Below, piece by piece: positions 34,130 through 46,021 of a stretch of 64,000 bases of DNA. Within the stretch, counting starts at the first letter, position 1; each line of letters starts with the position of its first letter. Source of the stretch: Amblyomma americanum (lineage: Eukaryota; Arthropoda; Arachnida; Ixodida; Ixodidae); NCBI RefSeq assembly GCF_052857255.1, contig NC_135497.1:191059485-191123484 (forward strand), in the 5' to 3' direction. A program made the translations under genes and the position numbers. A model generated the notes under the pieces. That model made no database searches. It was not told the DNA's origin and saw nothing but the letters and a program-made list of their open reading frames with translations.

Positions 34130-34334
34130 ACCGTTGTTCAGTCGTGATCTTGATGGATGTAAATGGCGACTCCAACAGCTTGAACCGGGCCAGTTCCAGA
34201 ACTCCAGAACTTGAACCGGGCCAGTTCAAGAGGCTGTGTAGGTTTCATCCAGGTCTCTGAAGGACATAAGGCAATAGCTTGTTTCAAGCAAGGATATTTT
34301 GTAAGGTCTGTGCAGGAGCTTCAGAGAACGGACG
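34130..34334 (-). pseudogene. Helentron-like protein: start of endonuclease domain
   Basis: Minus-strand pieces: NVRSLKLL directly at the MITE edge, then (frame change) CPSETWMKPTQPLELARFK and VGVAIYIHQ, as in the N-terminal half of an apurinic-like endonuclease (the ETW box carries the metal-binding glutamate). It continues the helicase reading from 34814-35683 once the MITE is set aside. The domain fades out near 34130. Confidence 0.6.
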
Positions 34335-34670
34335 TTAAAGGTGCACTGAAGAGGAATCTGAACTCGTCTTTTTATCGCGGGAATTTGATCTACACGTTGT
34401 GGGCATTTTTAGAAACACCGAATTATTGTCAGTGCGGCCGATTTCCCCACGGGGCTGGCTGAATGGCACTCCACGCGTTGGTTGACTCCACCTATTTTCA
34501 GCTTTGAGTTTAAAAAAAAAAGGCGGGAGAAGGGACGTCCAATCCGATTTAAAATGGGGAAATCGGCCACACAAGACAATCATTCGAAGTTTCTAAGAAT
34601 GCTCGGAACTCGCAGATCTATTTCCCGCGGTAAAAAGACGAGTTCAGATTCATCTTTAGTGAAACTTTAA
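34335..34670. mobile_element. TTAA-flanked MITE inside the Helentron gene
   Basis: 336 bp, starting ttaaaggtgcac and ending gaaactttaa. The arms (about 34335-34446 and 34548-34670) are reverse complements with mismatches; both hold gaatctgaactcgtcttttt and ggccgatttcccca. TTAA at both ends suits a piggyBac- or Kolobok-mobilised element. It splits codons for A-L-N-V: removing it with one TTAA leaves the reading frame continuous across the site, so the insertion is younger than the Helentron. Confidence 0.75.
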
Positions 34671-34813
34671 GAGCAGCTACGGTAACGGAGCCTTGGGCCA
34701 TGATTCCAAGGCACTACCGCGTGATGGTGTCTTGGTGGTGGTTATATAGCCTTCGAAATTCGTCTGCAATATCTCAATTCAGGTTCTATTTGCAACGATG
34801 GAACCTGACCTCA

Positions 34814-35683
34814 TCAATCTTGCTGGTCAGATACAATCAGTTGAGGCTGGTGACCACTGAAAGCCACATATACAATTTTTTTAGAGTGGGTTTTGGCATA
34901 AGCAACTACTATGAAGTCGTAAGTATTAGCGCCTTGGGATTTTTGAATTATGATGTCGCTTGCTTGTATTTTGGGCAACTGTTTTCGTGTAAGGGATGCA
35001 TGTTTCAGGTCTTTTTTGTTTAGCTGGTAAGAGATCGAGTGTACCATGGCTGGAATCCATGATGGCGCAATTTGGACGTCGCCCAATCTGAGTTGCCGAC
35101 GTTTGACTCTAGAAACCACGCCAGTGGTAGAAGGGCATTCCAACCAAAGTCGAAGTGTTCTGCAATCCGTGTCGTATTGAGCGTACTTTAGAATTAGCAG
35201 AGTGCCGCCTACCGTTCCGTCCGCTACGTCGATATCACGAGTGAGCCTATATGGTTTGGAAATGCAGAGTACGATTTGCTCAGGAAGGTTTGGGTTTCAC
35301 ACTGCGGCATGTGTGCAATCTATTTTTGGCGGTTTCGTATTCGGTATCTGACCGGCGACCAACGATCGTATCAATCGCTGGGCATTCCACAGTGTGATGT
35401 CATGTAGCCCGTGCTGCTGAGATAATCTACTGGTCAGCATCTTGATTAGAATGGTAGAGCCTCGGAGCGTTTGGTGCTCGCAACGCCGCTCATTCGACGT
35501 CACAAATCGAGGCTCAAGTGTTGCGATCTCATTTTCTTCGAGAGCTTTGACATCTCCAAATTTCGTCAAAATGGAGGAGAGTGTTAAATTGCCCCAGAAA
35601 GGGGTGTTTGAGCTTGGTTTTAAAATTCTTGCGCTATGTAGAGTACAGGCCACCGAGCGTCCTTGCTGCGTTAGAAACCTCAA
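34814..35683 (-). pseudogene. PIF1-type helicase remnant of a Helentron-like element
   Basis: The minus-strand frame up to about 35345 reads LPEQIVLCISKPYRLTRDID, VADGTVGG, WLECPSTTGVVSRVK, then IIIQKSQGANTYDFIVV and SKKIVYVAFSG. These are the late motifs of PIF1 superfamily helicases (the KSQG box and the YVALSR box, here degraded to YVAFSG). Upstream (35683-35350) SILTKFGDVKALEENEIATL fits the preceding helicase region in a shifted frame. Walker A and B are not present. The tail after the helicase (34810-34700) reads DEFRRLYNHHQDTITR and leads toward the endonuclease domain. A host PIF1 gene is less likely because of the adjoining endonuclease. Confidence 0.75.
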
Positions 35684-35689
35684 AAGCGA

Positions 35690-36584
35690 CCGGGAAATTT
35701 ACAATACATTTTTAAAAATTCCAGCTTTCGCACCTCGCGGCAATGCGCGGTGCCGGGCTTTCGCGCGAAAACCTGGCATACGACGTCACGTCGTGCAAGT
35801 GACGTCAGCAGGGGTGGTGGTTATCATTGGTTCACAGCGCCAAATTCTTTCAGACGTCACGCGCTACCGCGGCCGCGGCCATTCCGCGCGCGCCGCAGCC
35901 GGCGTAGGTAGGGCAGGGGCCGAGTGAGTGGGGTCGGCGGAAGAGCGCCGCCCCTGTAAGCGTGCGAGAGAAGAGGGAAAAGCGCGAAGACGCGGAAGAT
36001 CAAATTTTGCCTTCATATAAGTAACCTTCCACAAAACGCATATAAAAAATTCTTGCTGGGGGATAATTATGAACCGTCGTATTCTAACATCCCAGACATA
36101 TCGCAACTTTATTGAGAGCCCCTTTCTGGGTCTCTTTAAGTCGCACTGACGTACTGCAATGCAAGCAACAGGATCCCCATTCGCAATCTGCGCTGTTTCG
36201 TAACCTTTCCGGTCCTCGTCAAAAATCGCAACTTCAAGGCTTTCGAGACGTAGCTTCCTTAGCAACTTTAGCAGGGGTATGCGAACAGTACTTTTTCCGT
36301 ACTGAATCAAATACGAATACAGCACCTTTGCTACCGAACCGAATACGTAATTTAACTAAAAACAGAATAAAATACGAATTGAACAGTAAGAAAACCCAAT
36401 AAAATACGAATCGAATATTTTTATGAATACTCGAAACTTGCGCGAATATGTACATTGAGAAGTCGTGAGAAGCAGCGAAGAGCTTCTTTCAGTTATAGCT
36501 GCATCTGTCAAACGTCGCAACACTGATCTCCATTTGAGGGGTCGCAACTCGAAGTCAGTGCATTAACTTAATTTTTGTCTAGTT
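35690..36584. other. CpG-rich patch and AATACGAAT repeats, no gene
   Basis: 35740-35970 is CpG-rich, with tgacgtca-like words (35783-35815) and ccgcggccgcgg. 36290-36440 holds repeated aatacgaat/gaatac words with some inverted versions, a simple AT repeat. No coding domain is recognised. Confidence 0.5.
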
Positions 36585-37103
36585 ATGCCCACAGGAAAAG
36601 TGCCTTTTGCTGTTGATAAAAGGTACTCTGATGACAACACTATAAAAATATTGTTCGCAATTGAAATGGATTCTCTGGTTCTTTCCGGCTATGTTCGGCC
36701 GGCAGCAAACGAGGCATTGATCGTCGAGAAAATTACACTTATGATTCCTCCCACCAGTCGATTGAAAGCCGTGAGTACTTTACCGAAAAGGACGTGTTGC
36801 CACTGGCTTTCGAAGTTAATGAGAGTGATATATTGGGCAGGGCGTGGGATACACGCCCGGAAATCGGTGTCGACGCACGCATTTCACTTGCGAAATAGCC
36901 CGATGGTGGCGAACAGTATTTTCATCTCTTCGTGTTTTGTAGTATATGAAAGCTCCGTTTTCGGTGAGAGTGGTATCTTTGTTTTTAGAAAGAAGCGCCC
37001 TATAAATGCAGGCCACTTTCACTTCAGCCTAAGCGTCCCTTTGATGAGATCCCGCAGTATTATATCGACTAAATATTTGCTCGGAGCGGTAGGAAAACCT
37101 TAG
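36585..37103 (+). other. Unassigned 172-codon open frame
   Basis: ATG 36585 opens MPTGKVPFAVDKRYSDD and runs to a TAG at 37101. No motif, signal peptide or membrane segment that I recognise. The frame is long for AT-rich DNA, but neither Kozak context nor homology supports it, and it sits between repeats. Probably chance or a decayed repeat. Confidence 0.15.
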
Positions 37104-37429
37104 AGTTTGGTTCTCGCTTTCGGCTCACAAGTACATTTAGTGCCGAAAAAAGTCTAAATAAATAAAAAAACGACAGATTAACACAGCTGCATACACATTA
37201 AATAAATTGACATGTATCGAAATGGTGCCCATTAGGTGGAGGAGCTAAAAGAAATGCGAACTGGCATGCGAAAGTATCCGAGTGAAGGTTATCTTGTGAA
37301 GGTATCCGTCTCATAGCCTATTACAACAAAAAAATAAAAAAATAACCAGGAGAGCCGATGTCTGTTATAGAAAGGAGGGAAATAATTTGTTTCATACAGT
37401 CTAAAACATTTATTAATGAAGTGCCTCCC

Positions 37430-37990
37430 GCAAAGAAAGGCTAGGATCGGGATCGGGGTAGAGTTTACGGTCGAGGCGGAGAGATTTGTAATACTTTTGA
37501 TGATGGTGCGAAGGCACAGTCTCGACCCGCCCTAGGAGGACCTTGGCCAGAGGATCAGCGGTGCCCGGAGAAGAGTTTCACGGGCGAGCTTGTTAATTAT
37601 TCAGCTCATTGTCCGCCAATCCCGGAGTGCCCAGGAATCCAGCGCAGAAGACGAACAAGGCTGCAGCGACGCAAGTTCGGCCTCGAGTTCCGCGGACAGA
37701 TGTGGTGGGAGTGTTTTGACTGCATGGCACGAATGGCTGCCTGTGGGTCAGTGTAGATATTTTAGTCAGGAATAGGTGGAAGGGAATGAAAATTTTGAGT
37801 GGCGTGAATGATGGAGAGGACATAAAGCGAGAGAATGCCAGGTGTGTGTAGGAACGGACCTCTAGTGTGAGTAACAGGGGTAGAAAGAAGAGGCTGAAAG
37901 AGGGCTTGGCTACCGGAGCCACGAGGAGCCACGTAAGAGGCATCCGTGTACGCGACTCCATGAGTATTTACGGAGGGACTATTCTGAGAG
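37430..37990 (-). pseudogene. LINE RNase H remnant (Jockey/R1-like)
   Basis: Sense on minus: GVAYTDASYVAPRGSGSQ (about 37965-37910), then IYTDPQAAIRAMQ (about 37760-37720), then LLRWIPGHSGLADNE (about 37650-37605) and NLRLDRKLYPDPDP (about 37470). This is the order D-box, second D-box, W-x-P-G-H and C-terminal region of LINE-encoded RNase H. Frame changes and a stop after LPPIPD break it, and the glutamate box is not recognisable. It faces opposite to the LINE at 39900-43855, so it is a separate insertion. Confidence 0.7.
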
Positions 37991-38754
37991 GCAACAGGAT
38001 GTCGGCGGCCAGCATCTATAGGACTGGTGATATATTGGAAGGAAAATGAAGTATACGGAGGTTAGAAGCCTCCGGACGAGAGGAAACAGGAAGAGTGGCC
38101 GTCTGGATGACGGAAACAGTAGGCTGGTTAAGCCAGCGCCCGTGAGCTTATGAACGGAGTTTATGAAGTTCCGTGAATGCTCGCAACATCACAAATTGTT
38201 TATTTTTACGTTAAAAGTTTTTGCACCACATTCTTAACCAATTATATTTTGTTCTGTGTAATTATTTACGGTTCAAAAATGGTAGAATCATATCTTCGGA
38301 GTGCTGTTCTGTAAGTTCAATATCAATTTTTGGCAGTTTGCAAAGAGATTTGCTAACATTGGTTTGCAGAGTTCGAGTACAGTGTTGAAGTAATCGATAA
38401 TATCATAACTATTTGAACAGATGAAAGCAGTGACTCGAATTCGAATGTTTTTTTTTTATAAACAACGCCGCAGACTACCATGAAGCCATTCGAGAGAATA
38501 CTTCAACAATAACTCTCACTGGTCGAACAACCTACAGACTTCATCGCGTTAAGAAAAAAACAGAATCGCGTAGTATCTCATGGTCGCTTGTGAAGTTCTT
38601 CCTCTGGGCCAAAGGAAAGCATCTACGAACTGCACTGAAAATGTCTGGCAAATTCTTCCATTCAATGGCCACCTTGGAAGAATGCCAACAAAGGCTCTAC
38701 TTGAGTGAAAGCGGCGTAGTCAAGAGAACGACCGTGGTGGCAAGAACACGTCGG
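37991..38754. other. No gene recognised
   Basis: The first part may be the 5' continuation of the RNase H remnant. From 38590 a plus-strand frame (MKFFLWAKGKHLRTALKMSG) opens and runs into the tandem repeats. It shows no known domain. Confidence 0.4.
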
Positions 38755-39540
38755 ACTGCAGAAAGATCGACGAGGAGCAAGCTGACTTCGGATTATGCAC
38801 TCGCCTTGCGGAGTCCTCTCTCAGCACAAACCGTACCACCACCATGTCCGATTGACACCGCTGTGACAGTCTGCCAGCTCCTCCTCCTCGATAGACGCCG
38901 TGGAGCAGTGCCGGCAGATACTCTTTCTCCAGCGGCAACCATGATGGCGAAGGCGAGAGCCGCGGCTCCACGAGATGGTCGGTACGCGGTGCAACAGAGG
39001 AAGAGCAGCAGGACAGTGTTTACCACATCCGCCTTATCGAGTCCTCGCCCTGCGCCAGCCGAATCGCCACCCCGCTCGGCGGACACCGCTGTGACAGTCT
39101 GCCAGCTCTTCCTCCTCGATGAACGCTGTGGAGCAGTGCCAGCAGATACTCTTTCTCCAGGGAGAACAATGATGACGAAGACTCGGGCCGTGACTCCACG
39201 AGATGGTCGATACGTGGTGCCACAGAGAAAGAGCAGCAGGACGGTGTTTACCGCCTCCGCCTGGTCGTGTCCTCGCTTAGTCCCAGCCGTATCGCCTCCA
39301 CGCCCGGCGCAGACCCGTGAGAGAGTTTTCCAGCTGCTCCTTCTCGGTGGCCTGCCCGAAAGAGCCCAAGCAAATTGTCTTTCTCCAGTGGGAACTGGGA
39401 TGGCGAAGACGAGCTCCGAGTCGTCGCGAGCTGGTCGGCCCACGCCGCCGGAGAGGACGAGCTCGAAGATGGCGGTTTCCGCACTCGCTTGGCAGTGTCC
39501 TTGCTCACTACCTGCCAAATCGCCACGATGGCAAACGTAC
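38755..39540. repeat. About 3.4 copies of a 228-230-bp tandem repeat
   Basis: Landmark gacaccgctgtgacagtctgccagctc begins at 38854 and 39082, and its diverged form (gacccgtgagagagttttccagctg) at 39312: periods 228 and 230. A partial unit precedes 38854. Each unit has an atgatggcgaaggcg-type box and an agcagcaggacagtgtttac box (gagctcgaagatggcggttt in the last). Because 228 is a multiple of 3, frames on both strands stay open (320 codons plus, 241 codons minus), so open length is not evidence of coding. The array ends about 360 bp before the first LINE endonuclease homology at 39900. Confidence 0.8.
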
Positions 39541-39979
39541 GTCGCTGGCTAAATCAGGGAGGTGGTCAAGAGCGCGGAAAATGGGGGCATCGAGGCGTCG
39601 TGCACCAAAACGATTGAGGCTGCGTTGGCCAGGAGCCGAAGAGCGTCTGCCTTCTATGTCGCATGGCGTTGCCCAAGCTGATTCGTTCCCGGCGGCTTTG
39701 ACGGTCAATTGGTGTCACTGAAGTCGAGAAACTGGGCACGGATAAGAACAAGAGCTGAGAACGGTGCGTCGGAAGCCTACCAGGAATCACACTCTTGGCT
39801 GAGGACGCGGTGGACGTTGCGCTCTCGGGTCGGCATGGGAAACCAAGGTAGCAGTTGATCCCGGTGTTGCGGTCTCCAGGGTTTGCTCGAAATACGCCGG
39901 AAAGGTCAGGGAACTTTAACCTAAGCGGGAGGACTGTTGTTCTACCGGAAGGAACGCAGTACCTAGAACGTTTCAAGAA

Positions 39980-41890
39980 TTCTTCGGAAATCGTGCGAGC
40001 GTAGCGCTTCCCCTTCATAGTCATCTGTGAATCACGCGTCGAGGAAACTTTCCGACTCAATGGATACTATTTCCATCAGTCACAACGACCAGATAACGTC
40101 AGCAGATAGCTGATATGCTTTCGCAAGGATATCCCGGCCTCACCGGTTGATGTCCCGCCTCACAGCGACAATGAATACGTATGCGCTGTCACAGTTATTG
40201 CCGGACAACAGTACACTCTGATTGGAGTATATCTTGAGCCAGGCATGCCATTTGATGCTTTGAGACTTGAAGACTTGATAGCAAGGACGCCCTCTCCGCA
40301 TATTATTTGCGGAGACTTCAATGCTCATAGTGAAATTTGGGGCAGCTCACATACATGTGCCCGAGGTGCCAAGCTTGCAAAACGTCTCTCCAAGCATTCA
40401 GTTCAGCCATTAAATGACGGCAGCATCCCCTACCTCCGAGGCCCGACGACTACCAGCAGCATCGACGTGACATTTGTCACTAGTTCATTCGCCCACAACT
40501 TTGGCTGGTGCACTGATTTGGAGACACGTGGAAGCGACCATTACCCAATCCTCATATCGGCCTTCCTTCCATGCGCAGAGGAACCCAAAGAAATTCCTTA
40601 TAAAATCTACAGACTGGGACGCATACAAGGACGCTGTAAGCAGAGGAGTTACTGCGGCAACTCGCAATGAGGAATTAGCATCGACAATTGCGTATTGCCT
40701 GAGGGCGAGTACACAACTTACAGCTAAAAATGATAACCTACCTTCAAATGATGACACATTCCAAAGGCTTTGCGCTATACGCAGGCGAGCTGAAAGGAAA
40801 GCTCTGCGCACAAAAAGCCTCGATGACCTACGTGCATGCCGACGGGCACAACGTCACATTCGACGCTACATGGATAAACTCAGTCGGCAAAAGTGGCGTG
40901 ACTTTTGTACTACGCTGGATGTGCGCAAACCAGTAACCAATATTTGGCGGATAGTTAGAGGTATGCGCACGCCACTTCAACAACTCCACCCCTTCACGAA
41001 CAAAAATCTATAAAAGATGTCTCAGAAGAATACTGCAAGCTGCTGTCGGCAGGGTCAGGGCATTCGACACTCTCCGCAGATGGTCAAACAGGCATCCCAA
41101 AGGCGGCAGTGCCAGCGTTAGACCTGCCTTTCACAATGGAAGAACTATCCACAGCTATCGCGGAGACAAACAGGCACACGTCTCCGGGTCATGATGAGGT
41201 GACCTATGACGCCATTGCAAAGCTACCCCACACCTCCCGTCTTCGACTCCTGGAGTATACCAATTCTTCCTGGATGGCTGGTGAGGTCCCCACGGAAGGG
41301 AAGCTGGCGAAAATCGTGCCCGTTTTGAAACCCTGTAAGCAGCCAACAAGCTACGCATCATTCCGGCCCATTGCCCTACTGAGCTGCGTAGGTAAGCTCA
41401 TGGAGCGCATGATCTGCAAGCGCATAACTTGGTTCCTAGAAAGCCGAAATGAGTTCCCCCAAGAAATGAAATGGTTCCGTCAAAACAGGTCTGCGACTGA
41501 CAATATCATCGCCCTCGTCTCATCAATTGAGGAGTACCTTCATGCTGGGTACATCCCAACAGCCGTTTTCCTAGACATCAAGGCCGCTTTTGACTCCGTC
41601 TTTCACCATGCAATTCTCGCAGCATTTGGCAGTCTTGGCCTTGTGGGAAGGCTATACAAGTGAATTGGGCATTATTTAAAAGACCGACAAATTTTTATTA
41701 CCACTCCAAACGGTCCAACACGCTTTCACGCAGTGGAGAGGGGCGTACCACAGGGAGCGGTGCTCAGCCCTCTCCTGTTCAATATTGTCCTTATTCACAT
41801 AAGAAGACACCTTCCGCGAGGGGTCCGCATAACAATTTATGCTGATGATATCTGCATCTGGACCGCGTCACGTTCGCGCTATATTACCTA
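39980..41890 (+). pseudogene. LINE ORF2: endonuclease and RT, broken part
   Basis: PFIVICESRVEETFRLNGYY near 40015-40070, IICGDFNAHSEIW at 40303-40340 and GSDHYPILI at about 40530-40560 give the endonuclease. A frame change near 40600 leads to the linker (WDAYKDAVSRGVTAATRNEE, 40618 on). The RT follows from 41109: HTSPGHDEVTYDAIAKLP, FRPIALLSCVGKLMERM, AVFLDIKAAFDSV. A TGA at 41661 and a second frame change follow. The catalytic IYADDICIW (YADD at 41838-41849) is intact. At least four breaks separate these parts, so the whole is inactive. Confidence 0.85.
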
Positions 41891-41912
41891 GCAACGTCTT
41901 CAGAGAGCACTA

Positions 41913-43559
41913 TTGCACATTTCGATGTACCTGGCTTCCAGAGGTCTTCGTCTCTCGCCAGAAAAGAGTGTTGCAATGGCGTTTACAAGAAAAACGATGA
42001 CCCGATATCCGCTGCTCCTAGGCGGACGATCGCTCGCTGCCATATGTACGATCTCAGCGATTCCTGGTGTTGTAATCGACTGTAATCTGTCATGGTCACC
42101 TCAGATCAAAAAACTCCGTGCGAGGATTACTGCAGCATCGCAAGTGTTCAGGTTCATGGCGGGAACAAGGTGGGGTAGCAACTGCCGATCAATGCTTCTG
42201 CTTGAAAAAGCCTACGTTGAAGGAACTTTGCGCTACTGTCTACCAGTGCTTCAAAGATTATCTACATCAAGCAATAAGACTCTCAATGCCGCACGGAACA
42301 ACTGCCTGCGAATATGTCTTGGCCTCCCAAAGGGTTCCTCTGCATCAGGAACAGTAGCGGAGGCAGGATGTCTCCCACTAGAGGTAATTGCCGCCCAGGA
42401 AACTATGCGTACCCATCTCCGCCATGTCCTGCAAGGGAAGAAGCACTTCCTACACCGTGTCCACCTAACTCACAGCAACTCTAGCTTTGGCCAGGCAGTG
42501 CAGCTCCTGCCCCTTCCTACTATTAATCAGCCTCAGAAACTACTACCTTTGGCCTTTCCTCCATGGACACTCTCTCCTCTAAAGGTGAAGAAGTCTGTTC
42601 CAGGTGTGAATGCAAAGAGCCGCATGCCACAGGCAGCACTTCTGCAAGCTACTCTCGCCTACTTAATCGAAGAATATACGCAGCACACCCATATCTTCAC
42701 CGATGGTTCAACTACTAAAGAAACTTCTTCTTGTGGCCTTTATGTGCCCTCAACAGGCCATGCCCTTTCCTACCGGCTGCAGCGGAGGACCTCATCTACA
42801 ACAGCTGAGCTTCACGGCATTAAGGAAGCTGTTTCTTACATCCTGCGCAGAACCGCCGGCCGTTGGGTTATCTTCACTGATTCAAAAGCATCTCTGCAGA
42901 TCCTGGCCAACCTGCTGAAGAAAACGAATCACCAGCCAGTTTCCCTGGACATTGGGTATATCCATCATTTAGCTATTGCCGCAGGCCACTGCATAACATT
43001 TCAGTGGGTACCTGCTCACTGTGGCATTATGGCTAATGAAAAAGCAGATGAAGCGGCCCGTAAGGGCCATCAACATCAGAGATACATTCGAAGGTTTCTC
43101 AGGAAATCTGATGCGTCCCTAATGGCTATAAGTTTTGCGTACGAAGAAACGTATCGGCTTTGGAGTTTGCCGACACATCAGTACCAATTTCTTCACTCAA
43201 TTGACCCACATCTTAGATCAAGACTCTCACCCAGAATTCCTCGACAACTCGAAACATTTTATCACCGACTTCGTCTGAATGCTGCATATACAAATGGCCT
43301 GCGATATCGTTTTGGACAAATGAACAGTTCGCATTGTGACAACTGTGCTTCGATAGAAACTGTGGAACATATCCTGCTTGAGTGCCCTGCGTATGCTAAC
43401 GAGCGTGCGTACTATGAACATTGCATGAAGAAGCTCTGCCCAGTGCCCCTAACAATGGACAAAGTTTTAGGCCCCTTAGCCTGCTTCAGGCAACAGAGAC
43501 TTGCAATGAACTTTCTTTTCACATATTTAAAAGACATTGGACATCTCGATAAGCTCTAA
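41913..43559 (+). pseudogene. LINE ORF2 C-terminal half: RT thumb, RNase H, zinc tail (548 codons open)
   Basis: The frame is uninterrupted from ATG 41913, which is only an internal methionine, to the stop at 43557. It has the RT thumb (SPEKSVAMAF, GVVIDCNLSWSPQIKKLR), then RNase H with HIFTDGST, TTAELHG, VIFTDSKAS and WVPAHCGIMANEKADEAAR, so every catalytic position is kept. A C-terminal CDNCASIETVEHILLECP zinc-like motif and the terminal region follow. An in-frame stop near 41890 separates it from the YADD box. The intact length points to a fairly young copy or chance, not to a host gene. Confidence 0.85.
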
Positions 43560-44128
43560 ATTCACTTGCAGGTTACCTTCATGCATTCTTCTTGCAGTGA
43601 ACTTCGTCAGCCCATTCGTCGGACTATGCACTCCATCATTCCATAGGTTACATCAATACTCGCCACTGCATCCTTCGTACCCATTTCATGGCTGTATTTT
43701 ATCTTCGTTTTTTTTCCACCTCTTCCACGCTGCTCCCCTTCAGTCTTTATCTCCCAAATTCCCCTCCCTACGCAGAGTAGCGTGCCAGCGATATTGAAAC
43801 GCCGCCTAAATTCTCTGTTTTTTCATTAAAGAGTCTCTCTCTCTCTCTCTTTCAAGAATTCTTCCTTCATTTTCCTTTGCTCATTGCACGTGTGCGCAGC
43901 ATGGAAGGAAGCACTGGCGAAGGCCACTTTATCTTCCTCTCTCTTCTCAATTCCGACGAATTAAATGAAACTATGGTACTATAATTTTTTCCATGGCTAA
44001 ACTCTAAGCAAGGTTTGAGCAGCGGTTCCCTGAATTTCAAGCACTTTTATGGCTGTCATCATACTAGCTATTTTCAAAGTGTTCAGGAATGTGTACGCTG
44101 CTCGTATTATCGTCAACTTTGGGGATAT
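43560..44128. other. LINE 3' UTR, then no gene
   Basis: 43560-43855 is the LINE 3' UTR ending in the CT repeat. The rest up to the Gypsy LTR shows nothing recognisable. Confidence 0.6.
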
Positions 44129-44266
44129 TGTGAGTTTATTCAAAACAGGAGTTGCAGTAAGACATTTATGCACTTCACACATCGTACTGAGTGCTAGCCC
44201 AGAACACATACGTCTGCACACCACACACACTGCCCCCAGGTTATGCACATGGTTGTCTACATAACA
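44129..44266 (-). repeat. Gypsy 3' LTR
   Basis: Starts tgttatgtagacaacc (minus) at 44266, contains ttgaataaactc as polyadenylation signal near its end, and closes at ctcaca (44129). It is similar to 49111-49266 over its whole length with many differences, so the LTRs have diverged for a long time. Confidence 0.7.
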
Positions 44267-44571
44267 CCCTTACCTTTTTAGACGGTATAATCCTTCAATT
44301 ACTCTTGGCTTCGTCGCTGTTGCTGAAGTCTTGACAAAGGCCGTGAAACAGGACGAGGCTTTTAAGTTTACTCAGCGTGTCGAGAAGAGAGTGACGATGC
44401 TGCTGGCAGGTCATGTTCCGCAGCACCATCTGGTTGCTGCTGGTGAAGGCGCGCGTTCCTTCTAGGGGTCTTCCTGCTGTGTTGACAGCCGGGGTATTCG
44501 AGAACTGGAGCGGGTGCTAGGTGCTCGCCACTATACTCTTCTGAGTGTGTACACCGCTCGCGACGGTGAAT

Positions 44572-45771
44572 CTAGTACACATGGCGTTTCCATAAGCGAC
44601 CATCTATCGTACGGATCTTGTAAGACAAAGGACCGGTAACGCCACAAATAACACCTGGTGGCCACTTGGGTCCTGTCAGATAATTTCTTTTAAAAACCGG
44701 TTGTTGCTGTTGAAATGTTTTGATATCTTGATTTTCCCGCGGTACCAGGTTCTTTTGTTTGAGCTCCATTTCATACTGCATGTCTGGGTGAAGTCTGTCG
44801 AGAGCAGTACGAAGTCTTCGACATATCAGCAGTTCGGCGGGGCTCTTCCCCGTGGTGGAATGGGGAAGAACATGTTGACTTATAGAATAAACCAAGATAG
44901 CTTCGTTCCTATGTCTCCACTTACCAAGCGTTACAGGACTTGCTTTGTCTTCTGAACCATCCGCTTAAATTGACCATTGGAAGACGGATGGTAAGGCTCC
45001 ACCTTCACATGTAGAATTTTGATTCTTCTGTAGGAATTCCCGGAATTCTTGTGAGACAAACGTAGCCCTGTTGACCGACAGAATGGTATCTGGTATACCA
45101 TGTGCTGCAAAGAGAGCACGCACTTTCTGGAAAACTGTTGCTAAAGGCATATATACAATCTGGATAACTTCCAACCATTTGTAATAGCAGTCTACAACGA
45201 AAGGAAAAACCTTTCCCTGGAAGGGTCATGCGAAATCAATATGAATCCTAGTACAAGTGTTTCTTGTGGACTTTCACGGGTGAAGTCTCTCACGTGCAGA
45301 TGCTGGCGTTGTTTCCTGGCAACGCAGACAACATCTGAGCTTATTTTCTATGCCTTCATCGATTCCTGGCCACTAGACAGAGCTTGTGGCTAGAGCCTTC
45401 ATGCGAACAGTTTCAGGATGCATGGTATGCAGTAGACTCCAAACCGGTTCCCTCGCTTCTCTTGGAAAGACAACTATACTTCCCCATAGCAGACAAACTC
45501 TGTATTGTGACAGCTCAAGTTGTAGTCGGACGAAAGGTTTAATTGAGCTCATCGGAAAATTTTCCTCCAGGCCATCTCTTGACAGTCCAGTGAAACACTT
45601 GAGCTAAAACAGGGTCTTTTCGAGTGCAGCGTGCAATCTTCTGTGCGTTCCAAGAAATTTCTGGTCCGGCTTCTAGCATCGCGATCTCCAACAATCGCTT
45701 TTCCGAAGAGTTATCTTCGTGTCTTAATGGCAGTCGGCCGAGTGCATCTGCCTCCTGCAGCTGTAGTGCAG
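44572..45771 (-). pseudogene. Gypsy integrase region (broken)
   Basis: In several frames: EADALGRLPL (about 45750-45720, end of the RNase H connection), a CLRCQ zinc-binding box near 45325, HIDFA (first catalytic aspartate) near 45240, then the region where the second aspartate should be, reading ILSVNRATF (near 45080). The glutamate box reads YHPSSNGQFKRMV (near 44975). Two of three D-D-E positions are replaced. The C-terminal frame 44572-44895 gives STTGKSPAELL and YKIRTIDGRLWKRHVY. Integrase inserts element cDNA; this one could not. Confidence 0.8.
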
Positions 45772-46021
45772 GGGCCACATTACGTAACTGTCAATTAGGA
45801 AAATTGTCAAAAACTTGTCACAAAGGTGTCAATAAGCCTCGCTCCTATTGGTCGGTCGTGGCCGGCGGCCATTTGGCTTTTTGCGTCATGGGTGGCTGCA
45901 GATGATGGCACGGATGTGGCAGAAGTGATGACGTTGCACACCTAATTATGCAACCGCTATTTGACAGTTTTTTGTCACAGTTTCGAGGCCATCAATTTCA
46001 CCATTGCCTTTGTGACAGAAA

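Larger units (their letters stand above)
39900..43855 (+). mobile_element. I/Jockey-like LINE with RNase H (second long copy)
   Basis: Endonuclease, RT, RNase H and a 3' UTR are in order on the plus strand. The endonuclease begins in degraded form near 39980. The 3' end is attaaagagtctctctctct at 43827-43850, a CT-repeat tail after a polyadenylation-like attaaa. ORF1 is not recognisable; the 228-bp repeats upstream (38755-39540) may be its 5' UTR. It is a different family from the LINE at 14245. No target duplication was identified because the 5' end is unclear. Confidence 0.8.

Noticed and set aside
36585..37103. 172-codon open frame as a host gene
   Set aside because: No domain, no supporting splice sites, AT-rich repeats all around. 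Kept only as an unassigned frame.
38793..39518. 241-codon minus-strand frame over the 228-bp repeats
   Set aside because: The unit length is a multiple of three and stop-free in several frames, so openness is expected. The product resembles nothing known.
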